Below are positions 21,850 to 30,498 of a stretch of DNA of 64,000 nt, piece by piece. The notes below the pieces were generated by a model. The model worked only from the letters and a program-made list of their open reading frames with translations, did not search any database and had not been told where the DNA came from. This DNA comes from Verrucomicrobiota bacterium. Lineage in GTDB: Bacteria; Verrucomicrobiota; Kiritimatiellia; CAIQIC01; JAGNIJ01. The stretch spans positions 363,010 through 427,009 of the forward strand of contig JAKLGK010000001.1 of assembly GCA_022710725.1 (NCBI GenBank), in the 5' to 3' direction. The position numbers and the translations under genes were made by a program. Position 1 is the stretch's first letter; the number at the start of each line of letters is the position of its first letter.

Positions 21850-22404
21850 ATGTCCGGGCCTCGTACAGCGTTCCGGCCCGCCTTGGCGCTCCTCGGACTC
21901 CTCGGGCTCGCTGGGGCCGCGTGGTTCCTGGTGCGGCGGGAGGCGGCGCCTCCCGCCGCGGCGTCGAGCAAATCGGTCACCTCAACCGAAATGCCCGCCG
22001 CCGCGTCGAGCAAAACGGTCCTATCACCCGAAATACCGCCGGCTGGGGCGCCCGTCATGCCGCTGACCGCGCCGGACTTGGAGCGTTTCCAGGAGGCCAG
22101 CAGCCGGGCGACCAGGGAACTCGAGGCCGAGAGCCCCGGCCTTCCCTACGCCGTCGCCGCGTCCCGCGCGGCCCGGCGGGCGATCGCCGCAGCGGGCTAC
22201 GACCCGGACCGCACCGTGGCGGCCTGGCTTTCGCCGTCCTTCACCGACGACCTGGCGACCCGGCGCGCGGCGGACAACCTGCTCTCCGTGATTCTCGGCG
22301 ACCCGGCGGGGGCGGAGGACTTCGAGCAGATTCTTCAGGAACTATCCCCCGCCCTTCAAGACGCGGCCCGCGAACGGCGGGCCCGCCATAACGGTCGGCC
22401 TTGA
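21850..22404 (+). CDS. Small membrane-anchored protein of unknown function
   Basis: A 184-residue protein with one N-terminal hydrophobic segment (ALALLGLLGLAGAAWFLV) and a periplasmic, Ala/Arg/Glu-rich C-terminal part predicted helical. A 14-residue near-duplicate (AAASSKSVTSTEMP / AAASSKTVLSPEIP) lies at residues about 36-63, produced by a 42-base tandem duplication. It starts 6 bases after the GH31 stop and may be co-transcribed with it. No family is recognised. Confidence 0.65.
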   Translation: MSGPRTAFRPALALLGLLGLAGAAWFLVRREAAPPAAASSKSVTSTEMPAAASSKTVLSPEIPPAGAPVMPLTAPDLERFQEASSRATRELEAESPGLPYAVAASRAARRAIAAAGYDPDRTVAAWLSPSFTDDLATRRAADNLLSVILGDPAGAEDFEQILQELSPALQDAARERRARHNGRP

Positions 22405-22522
22405 GGGCCATCCCCCTGGCCCATGGCCTTCCGACTACGGGTTAATTGACAACATCGCCTCTCCGAATCATCATGATCCGCCGAGGAGGGGAGCCTGCCG
22501 GCGTCGGAGAGGGGGTGGGCGC

Positions 22523-23272
22523 ATGAGCGATCAACATCATCCCATCGTGGCCGTGCATGGGGTGGGTTCGGGAACGAATTGGAATCGCGCCGGGTTTTCC
22601 CGCGAACTTTCGGATCACGTCAGCCGGGTGCAACGCCCGGTCCGCCGGATCGAGTACGGGGAAGAAAAACCGCCGCGCCGCCCGCCCTGTTCCATCTTCT
22701 GGAAAGAGGCCCTGTGGGAGGGTGAGAATGACCGGATCGACAAGCGGGTCGCCGCCGGCCTGCGTCTATTGTCAGTAAAATTTCCGGGGGCATGGCTCGC
22801 CGCGCCGTTGCTCGACCTGCTAGCCGATGTGCCGCTCTACTGTCTCACGCCGCAGAGAAGGAAAATCCGCAAGGTGGTCCGCGACACGATCAGGATGTTC
22901 CCGGGGTGCGTTGTTGTTGCTCACAGCCTCGGCTCGGTCATCGTCGCGGATATCCTCTGCCAGGCCCTGCGCGACGGGACTCTCCGCCGGGGCGACGTCT
23001 CCGCGCTGGTCACGATCGGCAGCCCTCTGAATATCCTCGGCCTGACGAAAGGCGCGAAAATGTCCGGCGAGTTTCCCTTCCCATGGCATGACCTGTATTA
23101 CCCGGCGGATCGCATCCATTTGAAGGCGCCTCTCGACGGGAAGCGGTTTCCCGGCGTGGACAGCCGTCCGCTGGCGCGGGACCAGGGATTCGTCCAGGCA
23201 CACACCTCGTACTGGGGTTTATCACTGATTGCCAAATTGGTGCGCAGACTGTCTACAGGAGGAGCCCCATGA
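22523..23272 (+). CDS. Alpha/beta-hydrolase (lipase-like serine hydrolase)
   Basis: A 249-residue protein. Seen: PIVAVHGVGSG at the N-terminus (oxyanion-loop strand) and VVVAHSLGSVIVADIL, where Ser near residue 134 is the nucleophile in a GxSxG-like AHSLGS elbow. VTIGSPLNILGL follows the core, as in lipase-type hydrolases. A C-terminal His (QAHTSYWG) could complete the triad. No signal peptide, so probably cytoplasmic. It overlaps the next gene by four bases and heads a three-gene operon with a lipoprotein and a patatin-like phospholipase, which suggests lipid or ester metabolism. Confidence 0.8.
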   Translation: MSDQHHPIVAVHGVGSGTNWNRAGFSRELSDHVSRVQRPVRRIEYGEEKPPRRPPCSIFWKEALWEGENDRIDKRVAAGLRLLSVKFPGAWLAAPLLDLLADVPLYCLTPQRRKIRKVVRDTIRMFPGCVVVAHSLGSVIVADILCQALRDGTLRRGDVSALVTIGSPLNILGLTKGAKMSGEFPFPWHDLYYPADRIHLKAPLDGKRFPGVDSRPLARDQGFVQAHTSYWGLSLIAKLVRRLSTGGAP

Positions 23273-23643
23273 ACCGTCTATGGCGATCCCTCGCCGTCGG
23301 CGTCCTCGCGCTGCTGGCGGGCCTGGCGACCTCGTGCATGACCCGGCAGGCCGTGACCCGGGCTGTAGAGGGCTGGTACGTTCCGGATCCGGACCAGGTG
23401 TTGACCGTCAACGGCGAATGGGCCATGGACGGGCTTCACGCGCTGTTCCATGTGGATGACCCGCCGCGCGACGGGACGCTTTACACCAACACGGCGGGCG
23501 ACAGCCTTGTCTTCAGCCGGACCAACGGAATCCGCGTCGCGACCATACGCGGAAAGAACCGGCAGAAGACGGAGTACGAGTTCCTGGGTTACGGCGGCCC
23601 GAACCGGTCCGCCGTGATCGGAGTGTGGTGGGATGTGAAATAG
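23269..23643 (+). CDS. Small lipoprotein
   Basis: A 124-residue protein with a lipoprotein signal: hydrophobic VGVLALLAGLA then TSC, Cys24 being the acylated residue. The mature part contains GEWAMDGLHALFHVDD and GVWWDVK but matches no family I know. The ATG sits in the stop codon of the hydrolase gene (ATGA), and a patatin-like gene follows 44 bases downstream, so it probably works with these two enzymes at the membrane. Confidence 0.75.
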   Translation: MNRLWRSLAVGVLALLAGLATSCMTRQAVTRAVEGWYVPDPDQVLTVNGEWAMDGLHALFHVDDPPRDGTLYTNTAGDSLVFSRTNGIRVATIRGKNRQKTEYEFLGYGGPNRSAVIGVWWDVK

Positions 23644-23687
23644 CTCGCGTGGCATGGGCAACCGACGGCGAAAACAGGGGGATCGTC

Positions 23688-25742
23688 ATGACAACGCATC
23701 AGCATAAAGAGCCTCGCTTTCTGGATAATAGACTAAAAACCGCCGAGCGCGAGTGGATTAGGACCCGGCGCGAACAGGTGAACGCGGATCCATCCGGCGC
23801 CAGGCATCGCATCCCCTACGCCCATCCGGAGACACCCGGACAGGATGTGGGCTTAGCCCTCTCGGGCGGGGGGATACGATCCGCGACGTTCAACCTTGGC
23901 CTGCTCCAGGCCTTGCAACGATACGGGCATTTTTGGAAAATCGACTTTCTTTCAACGGTCTCCGGCGGCGGATATATAGGAAGCTGTCTGACTTGGTTTA
24001 TGTCCTGCCTCGGCATGGAATTCCCTCTTGGCGCAAGGCGGTCAGACAACGCGGAATTCCCGGGGGCGGTCCATAACTGGCTGCGAGACCATGGTCAATA
24101 CATTACGCCGGGGCGCGGCATGGGCGCGTTCGCCGTAGCGGCGGCGGTCCTGACGGGGCTTCTCGTGAATTTGGCGATCCTGCTCCCTCCGGCCCTCTTG
24201 TTGATCCAAGCGCTTCGCGTGCCCATAGGCTCACGTCCCGCCTCCATCTGGATAGGAATCGGCGGCGCCATTCTCCTGTCACTGCTGGTCGCGGGCATGT
24301 TCGCCCAAGCCCTGCTCTCGGGCCTCACCCGGTCCTCGCCTTGGTTTCAACGCCTGGAATGCCAGTGCGAAAAATGGAAGGGTCGCTTGCTCCTGTTCGG
24401 GCTCTGCGGTCTTCTTGTAAGCATCGTCCCCTGGATTCACGACCTGCTTTCCTGCAAAGGTGCGGCCTGGATTCGCTCGATAAAAATCCCCGCCGGCCTG
24501 TCCGCGGGCGGCGTGTGTTCGATCCTCGTGGCCTTGATCGGCGGCAAATCAAAAAGCAGCGCCCTTTCCCCGGGGCGGTCATTTTTCCTCTGCGCGGGCC
24601 TTTCCTTGCTCATCTATGCGCTAGCCATTACGCTCTTTTCGTGGGCTGGCCGAGTATTTCAGCCGGCGATGCCGTTCTGGATATTTCCCGCGGTTTTCAC
24701 CGCCGCGCTCCTCCTGGGCCTCCTGGCGGACATTAATCGCATGTCCCTGCATCGCTTCTATCGGAATCGTCTGAGGGATGCCTACCTGCCTCGCCCCCGC
24801 CTTCTGGTGCCCGAGCCGGAACGCGCACAGTACCCGGACGCCGATCCGGAAAACAGCCTCTTGAAGGATATTCAACCCACCCGCGCGCCCTATCATATCA
24901 TCAATGCCGCCCAGAATACCGTAGGCTCCAAGAGGTACAAGTTGAGGGAACGCGGGGCCGATAACTTCATCTTCACGGCGAAATACTGTGGGTCCGAATC
25001 GGCCGGATATGCCAGCACGTCCGAGTACGGCCTCGGGCGCACCAACCTGGCCACCGCCATGGCCGTTTCGGGGGCCGCCGTCGATCCTCATACCTACGCC
25101 ACACGCTCGCGAGCCTTGAGTTTCATCATGTCTTTCCTGAACATCCGGCTGGGCTATTGGATCCATCGCCCCGGGCACCCCCCTCCGCGCTGGAACACAT
25201 TCTGGCGGCCGCTGTGGTACCGATGCATGGGATACGAAATGACCGGGAAGGGCCTGTCCGAGGACAGCGTCTATCTCCACCTCTCCGACGGCGGCCAGTT
25301 CGAGAACCTGGGCCTCTATGAACTCATCCGGCGACAGTGTCGCTGCATCATCGTGTCCGACGCCACGGCGGATGCGGAACGCGGGTTTTCCGACCTCGGT
25401 CGAGCCATGGAACTAGTGCGCGCGGACTTCGGGACACGCATCGACATCAACACCGCGCCCTTGCGGATCCCGAAGGCCCTCGGGTTCTACCCGGCATGCC
25501 ATGTGATAGGCCGGATCCGCTACGCCGACGAGTCCACAGGCGCGCTGATTTACATCAAACCCACCCTCATGAAGGATACCCCGGAAGACGTGCTGGCCTA
25601 CCACCGGAAACACCCGCAGTTTCCGGCCGAGTCCACGGGAGACCAGTTCTTCAGCGAACAACAATTCGAGGCCTACCGGGAACTGGGCTTCCAGACCGGC
25701 CGGCAGCTCGCCGATGTCCTGGAAGAGGAACTCGACCTCTGA
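23688..25742 (+). CDS. Patatin-like phospholipase with internal membrane segments
   Basis: A 684-residue membrane protein. The patatin fold is split: residues about 55-100 hold the oxyanion hole GGGIRS and the serine elbow TVSGGGYIG, while the catalytic Asp lies near residue 534 in HLSDGGQFENLG. Between them are at least five hydrophobic segments (for example VAAAVLTGLLVNLAILLPPALLLI and LLSLLVAGMFAQALL), so the Ser/Asp dyad must be brought together from both sides of a membrane-embedded insert. The start at 23688 follows a strong AGGGGG site; the in-frame GTG/ATG at 23625 would overlap the lipoprotein gene. Phospholipase activity is inferred from the motifs. Confidence 0.82.
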   Translation: MTTHQHKEPRFLDNRLKTAEREWIRTRREQVNADPSGARHRIPYAHPETPGQDVGLALSGGGIRSATFNLGLLQALQRYGHFWKIDFLSTVSGGGYIGSCLTWFMSCLGMEFPLGARRSDNAEFPGAVHNWLRDHGQYITPGRGMGAFAVAAAVLTGLLVNLAILLPPALLLIQALRVPIGSRPASIWIGIGGAILLSLLVAGMFAQALLSGLTRSSPWFQRLECQCEKWKGRLLLFGLCGLLVSIVPWIHDLLSCKGAAWIRSIKIPAGLSAGGVCSILVALIGGKSKSSALSPGRSFFLCAGLSLLIYALAITLFSWAGRVFQPAMPFWIFPAVFTAALLLGLLADINRMSLHRFYRNRLRDAYLPRPRLLVPEPERAQYPDADPENSLLKDIQPTRAPYHIINAAQNTVGSKRYKLRERGADNFIFTAKYCGSESAGYASTSEYGLGRTNLATAMAVSGAAVDPHTYATRSRALSFIMSFLNIRLGYWIHRPGHPPPRWNTFWRPLWYRCMGYEMTGKGLSEDSVYLHLSDGGQFENLGLYELIRRQCRCIIVSDATADAERGFSDLGRAMELVRADFGTRIDINTAPLRIPKALGFYPACHVIGRIRYADESTGALIYIKPTLMKDTPEDVLAYHRKHPQFPAESTGDQFFSEQQFEAYRELGFQTGRQLADVLEEELDL

Positions 25743-25843
25743 CAGAGTGCTCCAGCCCGACCCGGCCGGATTCATCAACTCCCCCGCTGTCGCCACGCTT
25801 TGCTTCCGTTCGGTGACGGGCCTGCAAACAACGGCTATGCGTG

Positions 25844-27505
25844 TCAGCCCTTCATCCCCGTCAGCGTGACGCCCTGGATGAAGTACTTCTGGGCGAAGAA
25901 GAAGATGACGACGACGGGCAGGGTCATCATCAGCGAGCCGGCCATCATCATGCCGTAGTTGCCGCCGGCCTGGACGTTGAAGGCGTAGAGGCCCAGGGAG
26001 AGCGGGTACAGCCGCTGGTCGGAGAGGTAGATCAGCGGCCCCATGAAGTCGTTCCACACGCCCATGAACGTAAAGATCGCGATGCACGCGAGCGTGGGCT
26101 TGATCAGCGGCAGGATGACGTTCCAGTAGATCTGCCAGACGTTGCAGCCGTCGATCTTCGCCGCGTCCTCCAGGTCGCGCGGGATGCCCTTCATGAACTG
26201 GCGCAGCAGGAAGATGTTGAACGCGTTGCCGAAGAAGCTGACGAACCAGAGCGGCGTGAGCGTGTTGTACCAGCCCAGCGACTTGATGATCAGGAAGTAC
26301 GGGATCATCGTCACCTGCGGCGGGATCATCATCGTCGCCAGCATCACGCCGAAGGTCAGGTCGCGGCCCGGCCACCGCAGCCGCGCGAAGGCGTAGGCGA
26401 CGAGCGAGCAGGAGAAGACGTTACCGACGATGTTGAGGATGACGAGGAATACGCTCGTCGCCGCGTAGCGCCAGAACGGCAGGTAGTCCAGCGCGCCGCG
26501 GTAGTTGCGCTGGACCTTCGCCCACCACGCCCCGGCCTGCGTGTTCCGGCGCAGGATCACCGTCAGCTTGGCCTTGTCCGGCCGCGATTCGTATTGCGAG
26601 CCGGCATCCACTTTCTCGTACGGCAGCCACAAGCGGATCTTCGTGGACTCGTCGTCCGGGCCGGCTTCCTGGAGCGTCACGCTGCCCCAGTTGAAGTTGC
26701 CGAGGTATTCCGGGCGCTTTCCGCGGTACAGCGTCCCGCCCTTCTCCAGCGTGAAGTCGAGCGGGTGCCACGAATCGTCCGGCCGCAGGAACAGCGTCAC
26801 GCGGTGCAGCCGGTCGGCGGCGAACGGCAGGTCCAGCGTGGTGGTCAGCGTGATCGACGCATCGCGCTGGTCGCCAAAATCGTAGTTCAATACGGCCGCC
26901 GGCGGCGTGGCGTTGGTCTCATCCACCAGCCGCGCCACGACCGGGCTCTCCACCGTCCAGAACGCCGAGACCGGCGCGCCCTCGGTGAGGTCCGCCTCCT
27001 GTAAATCGAAGCTGCGGACGCGGACGGGGCCCAGCAGCAGCGCCCGCGCGACGTTGTCGCGGACGTCCTCGATCAGCTCCGGCGTCAGCCTGGCCCGCGC
27101 TGCCGCCCCGAGTTCCCCGTCCGTCCCCTTCCACGCGGCGTCGGGCAAGACCTGCTTCAGCCGTTCGTGCAACCCGGGAGCCAGAATGTCCGCATCGCCG
27201 GCACCCGACTCCGCCAGGACCTGCTCGATGACCGGCTTGACCCGCGGGTAGTCGGCATCCGTGGGCTCACGGTAATAGCGCGCGTCCATGTAGGGCGAGG
27301 CGGCGACGGGATCGGGCCGCATGGGGAAGATCGTGATCTTCCCGCCGAATATCTCGCGGTCGACCTTGAAGCTGGTCCCTATCATCCACACGAACGGCAG
27401 CGCAAAGACCGCCGCCCCGCCGACCAGCAGGCCGTAGATCAGCAGCGCGCGGCTCAAGCCCGCCAGCCGGCGGCGAATGAGGTCGGATTGGGCGGATTCA
27501 TTCAT
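25844..27505 (-). CDS. ABC sugar transporter permease (MalG type) with large insertion
   Basis: A 553-residue permease, about twice the family length. The N-terminal helix (LLIYGLLVGGAAVFALPFVWMIGTSF is split here as LLIYGLLVGG and FALPFVWMIGTSF) is followed by roughly 285 residues of soluble sequence, then the five remaining MalG-like helices. The EAA loop EDAAKIDGCNVWQIYWNVILP, with the invariant Gly, contacts the ATPase, and the C-terminus GVTLTGMKG is typical. The insert sits in the first periplasmic loop and contains beta-rich sequence (DASITLTTTLDLPF, WHPLDFTLEKGG) that could bind carbohydrate. It forms an operon with the fused binding protein-permease 22 bases upstream. No ATPase gene is nearby. 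Confidence 0.88.
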   Translation of the reverse strand: MNESAQSDLIRRRLAGLSRALLIYGLLVGGAAVFALPFVWMIGTSFKVDREIFGGKITIFPMRPDPVAASPYMDARYYREPTDADYPRVKPVIEQVLAESGAGDADILAPGLHERLKQVLPDAAWKGTDGELGAAARARLTPELIEDVRDNVARALLLGPVRVRSFDLQEADLTEGAPVSAFWTVESPVVARLVDETNATPPAAVLNYDFGDQRDASITLTTTLDLPFAADRLHRVTLFLRPDDSWHPLDFTLEKGGTLYRGKRPEYLGNFNWGSVTLQEAGPDDESTKIRLWLPYEKVDAGSQYESRPDKAKLTVILRRNTQAGAWWAKVQRNYRGALDYLPFWRYAATSVFLVILNIVGNVFSCSLVAYAFARLRWPGRDLTFGVMLATMMIPPQVTMIPYFLIIKSLGWYNTLTPLWFVSFFGNAFNIFLLRQFMKGIPRDLEDAAKIDGCNVWQIYWNVILPLIKPTLACIAIFTFMGVWNDFMGPLIYLSDQRLYPLSLGLYAFNVQAGGNYGMMMAGSLMMTLPVVVIFFFAQKYFIQGVTLTGMKG

Positions 27506-27527
27506 CCTTCATCCCTCATCCTTTTCC

Positions 27528-30080
27528 TCACTCCCCTTCATAATGCACCCACTTGCTCGAGATCTTCATCTGGATCGCCGTCAGCACGACGACGATGAGG
27601 AACAGGAACCATGCCATCGCGGCCGCGTAGCCCATGTTCAGGTAGCGAAACGCATTGTTGAAGAGGTGGTAGGCGTAGAAGAGCGTCGAGTTCACCGGGC
27701 CGCCCGCGGTCATGATGAACGCCTGCGTGAAGATCTGGAACGTGCCGATCAGGCCCATGACGAGGTTGAAGAAGATGTACGGCGTCAGCATCGGGAGGGT
27801 GATGTACACGAACTTGTGCCACGTCCCGGCGCCGTCGATCGCCGCGGCCTCGTAGTAACTCTCGCTGATGCCCTTCAGGCCGGCGAGCCAGATGATCATG
27901 CCGCCGCCCGCGCCCCACAGGCCCATGAGGATCAGCGCGCCCTTGCTCGTGTGCTCGTCCTGCAGCCAGTTCGGGCCCTCGATCCCGACCGCCGAGAGCG
28001 CGGCGTTCAGCAGGCCGCTCTGCGGGTTGAACATCCACATCCACAGGATGCTCGACGCGACGGCGGGCACGATGCTCGGCAGGTAGAAGAACGTCCGCCA
28101 CACCGCCACGCCGCGGACCTTGAGATTCAGCAGCAGCGCGATCCCCAGCCCGAGCGCCATGCCCAGCGGGATGCCGAGGACCATGTACACGGTGTTGTAG
28201 AGCGATTTCCAGAACAGCTCGTCGCCGCGCAGCATGAACAGGTAGTTGCGCAGGCCGGTGAACACCGCCGGGTTCAACACGTCGAACCGGCAGAAGCTGA
28301 TGACGATCGAGAAGAGCAGCGGGCCGCCGGTGAAGACAACCAGCCCGACGAGATACGGCAGCGCGCAAGCCACCCCGCCGCGCCACTCGGCCCGGAAGTA
28401 GGCGCTGCGCGAGCCCTCCAGCCCCTTGCGCCGCGTATCCCGCCACCACGCGGCGACTACGGCCAGCACGACCAGCGCGCCGTACACCCAGAAAAACCAG
28501 GCCCAACTCCGGACCGGCCGGCCCTTCGGCGGATCGAGCAGCAGGTTCAGGTCGCGCTGGACGATGGCGGTGTAGTAGTCCAGCGATTCCTTCGCCGTCT
28601 TCTTCTTGAAGATCGCGTCCTCCATCGCCCAGATCTGGGCGTTCCAGAGCTTCTGGCCGACGGGCGTCACGGGCCGGTAGCGCGAGTTCGTCAGCAGGTC
28701 GTTGAACTGCTTCATGGCCGCCTTGAACTTCGGCTCCATGTTCGGGTTGTTCTGGACGTAGCGCTCGAAGGCGTACTCGTTCTGCGCGCGGTTCGGGTAC
28801 TGGCGCGGCACGTAGGGGCGGCCCTGGCTGGCGTACGTGAAGTATTCGCTTTCGAGCATGATGGCCAGCGACCGCTGGCTGACGAGGTAGCGGATCAGTT
28901 CCCACGCGCCGTCCGGCTGGCGGGCAGTCGAGGGAATCGCGTAGGCCCAGCCGGCGAGCCAGGAGATCGGCGCGCGGCCGGCGTCCAGTTCGCGTTTCGG
29001 CATGGGCGGCGGGGCGGAGCCGAAGTCCAGATCGCGGCCGTAGAAGGCCAGCGAGCTCAAGATCCAGACCCCATCGATCTTCATGGCCACCTTGCCCTGG
29101 ATGAAGGGATCGAGCGCGTCGCCCTGGAAGGTGGTCTGGAACGCGTAGACATCGCTCGCGCCGCCGAGCCGGTCGTAGATGCGCGTCATGAAGTCGAGCG
29201 CCTCGACGACCCGCGGGTGGTTCAGCGTGCAGGTCCGGCCTTCCGCGCTCATGAACTCGCCGCCGGCCTGCCAGCCATAGAGATAGAGCCACGAGTTACC
29301 GTAATTCGGGATGAAGCCGATGGTCTTGATTTTGCCCGCCGCGTCGCGCTCGGTCATCGCGATCGCCATCTCCTCCAGTTCCTCCCACGTGCGGGGCGGT
29401 TGCGCCTCGCCCAGTTCGTTGGTGAAGCCGTGGCGGATGAGAATATCCTTGTTGTAGAGCAGCACGCGGTTGTCCGCGTTGTTCGGGATGCCGAAGGTGC
29501 CCTGTTCGCCCGTCAGCGGGTTGCGATAGACGGCCTCGTCCCAGCAGGCGGGAAAGAAGTCGTCGGCGCGGATCGGCGTGATAGCCGCGAGGGCGGAGGC
29601 GCCCTTCGCGCGTGGCGGCTCCTCGCGGGCGCCGGGCCACGGCTCGGGCTTCGATGGATCGGCCTGCCAGGCCGCCCAAGCCTCTTCGTCACGGGCGAGG
29701 CGATCGTCCAGCGGCGCAAACGCGCCGCGGGCGGCCCACTCGCTGATGGCGAACCGGTCGAAGAAGATCACGTCCGGCGGCATGCCTCCGGCGACGCTGA
29801 CGATGAAACGGGTCGGGTCCTCGACCTGGTTGCGCGAGGCGTGCTGGCCCGAGATGACGCGGTAGACGGGATAGGAGGGATCCTGCTCGTGGCGCAGGCG
29901 GCTCAACCGCTCGAACTCGCGGATGGAGTCCTCGAGCGCGCCCTTGATCGGGCCGTCGGGGCCCATGAAGGTGATCTCGACCGCGCCGTCCTCATGCTGG
30001 ATCGAGCGCTGGGGAGCCAGCAGCCAGAGCGCCGTGACCAACACGGCCCCCGTCAGCGCGCCTTTCAGCCATCCGCCCAT
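27528..30080 (-). CDS. Fusion of extracellular solute-binding protein and MalF-type permease
   Basis: An 850-residue protein joining two ABC importer parts. After an N-terminal hydrophobic anchor (residues 5-22), residues about 30-520 form a family 1 sugar-binding protein: PPDVIFFDRFA, GIPNNADNRVLLYNKDIL, PRTWEELEEMA, QGKVAMKIDGVWIL and PISWLAGWAYAIP. From about residue 575 a six-helix MalF-like permease follows, with the EAA loop EAAAIDGAGTWHKFVYITLPML. The binding protein is thus tethered to its own channel. Transcribed first, ahead of the second permease. Substrate likely a carbohydrate; the ATPase must be supplied from elsewhere. Confidence 0.9.
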   Translation of the reverse strand: MGGWLKGALTGAVLVTALWLLAPQRSIQHEDGAVEITFMGPDGPIKGALEDSIREFERLSRLRHEQDPSYPVYRVISGQHASRNQVEDPTRFIVSVAGGMPPDVIFFDRFAISEWAARGAFAPLDDRLARDEEAWAAWQADPSKPEPWPGAREEPPRAKGASALAAITPIRADDFFPACWDEAVYRNPLTGEQGTFGIPNNADNRVLLYNKDILIRHGFTNELGEAQPPRTWEELEEMAIAMTERDAAGKIKTIGFIPNYGNSWLYLYGWQAGGEFMSAEGRTCTLNHPRVVEALDFMTRIYDRLGGASDVYAFQTTFQGDALDPFIQGKVAMKIDGVWILSSLAFYGRDLDFGSAPPPMPKRELDAGRAPISWLAGWAYAIPSTARQPDGAWELIRYLVSQRSLAIMLESEYFTYASQGRPYVPRQYPNRAQNEYAFERYVQNNPNMEPKFKAAMKQFNDLLTNSRYRPVTPVGQKLWNAQIWAMEDAIFKKKTAKESLDYYTAIVQRDLNLLLDPPKGRPVRSWAWFFWVYGALVVLAVVAAWWRDTRRKGLEGSRSAYFRAEWRGGVACALPYLVGLVVFTGGPLLFSIVISFCRFDVLNPAVFTGLRNYLFMLRGDELFWKSLYNTVYMVLGIPLGMALGLGIALLLNLKVRGVAVWRTFFYLPSIVPAVASSILWMWMFNPQSGLLNAALSAVGIEGPNWLQDEHTSKGALILMGLWGAGGGMIIWLAGLKGISESYYEAAAIDGAGTWHKFVYITLPMLTPYIFFNLVMGLIGTFQIFTQAFIMTAGGPVNSTLFYAYHLFNNAFRYLNMGYAAAMAWFLFLIVVVLTAIQMKISSKWVHYEGE

Positions 30081-30116
30081 TCAGAATCCTATTGACCTTA
30101 CATGACCCCGCTATGC

Positions 30117-30170
30117 GCGGCTTGGCTCAAGCCGCCGAAATGGCGGCGCGTTGGGCCAACGCGCCCTACT
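30117..30170. repeat. Cluster of three overlapping REP-like palindromes
   Basis: GCGGCTTG/CAAGCCGC (30117-30135), GCCGCC/GGCGGC (30131-30147) and GGCGCGTTGG/CCAACGCGCC (30145-30165) overlap end to start. The last one continues into CTAC, matching on the reverse strand the GTAGGGCGCGTTGG element found twice in the RHS gene (53964-53990, 54694-54720). It lies upstream of the ABC importer gene. Confidence 0.75.
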
Positions 30171-30303
30171 ACGCGGGCCTCGGCCGGATTGGTTGGCCGA
30201 ATCCCGGCGAACGGCGCCCAGTCTTTCACAGGTCTTTCCGATGCCGCAAGCCTTTTGCGATCCCGCCGCACTCTTTAAGCAATAAACGCCGGACGAATCC
30301 ATG

Positions 30304-30327
30304 TATCACAGTTTATAAACTGTGATA
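30304..30327. promoter_or_regulatory. 24-bp perfect palindrome, operator candidate 1
   Basis: TATCACAGTTTA is followed directly by its reverse complement, giving a perfect 24-bp dyad. An identical copy lies 77 bases away. Two identical sites in one intergenic region suggest binding of a dimeric regulator, although hairpin formation is also possible. Confidence 0.75.
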
Positions 30328-30380
30328 TTTTGGCCGCAAGAAGTGCAATATTCTTAAGTAATATCGAAAAACAAATCGTG

Positions 30381-30404
30381 TATCACAGTTTATAAACTGT
30401 GATA
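30381..30404. promoter_or_regulatory. 24-bp perfect palindrome, operator candidate 2
   Basis: This is an exact copy of the dyad at 30304-30327; here the symmetry extends by one base each side (G30380/C30405). The start-to-start distance of 77 bases is close to seven and a third helical turns. The AT-rich DNA between the copies (TTCTTAAGTAATATC) could hold promoters for either neighbour. Confidence 0.75.
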
Positions 30405-30498
30405 CCTTCTGCGGGGGAGAAGCGGGCAAGCGAACCGCAGGGAGTTCGTCGATGGGTTGCATGCCCCCCCCCTCTGCCATTATATGTATGATTAAATT

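Larger units (their letters stand above)
30081..30498. other. Regulatory intergenic region between ABC importer and STAS gene
   Basis: This 418-base divergent gap has no convincing gene. It contains three overlapping hairpins at 30117-30165, two identical perfect palindromes (30304-30327 and 30381-30404) flanking AT-rich DNA, and a possible -10 just before the STAS start. These parts are listed separately. Confidence 0.75.
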
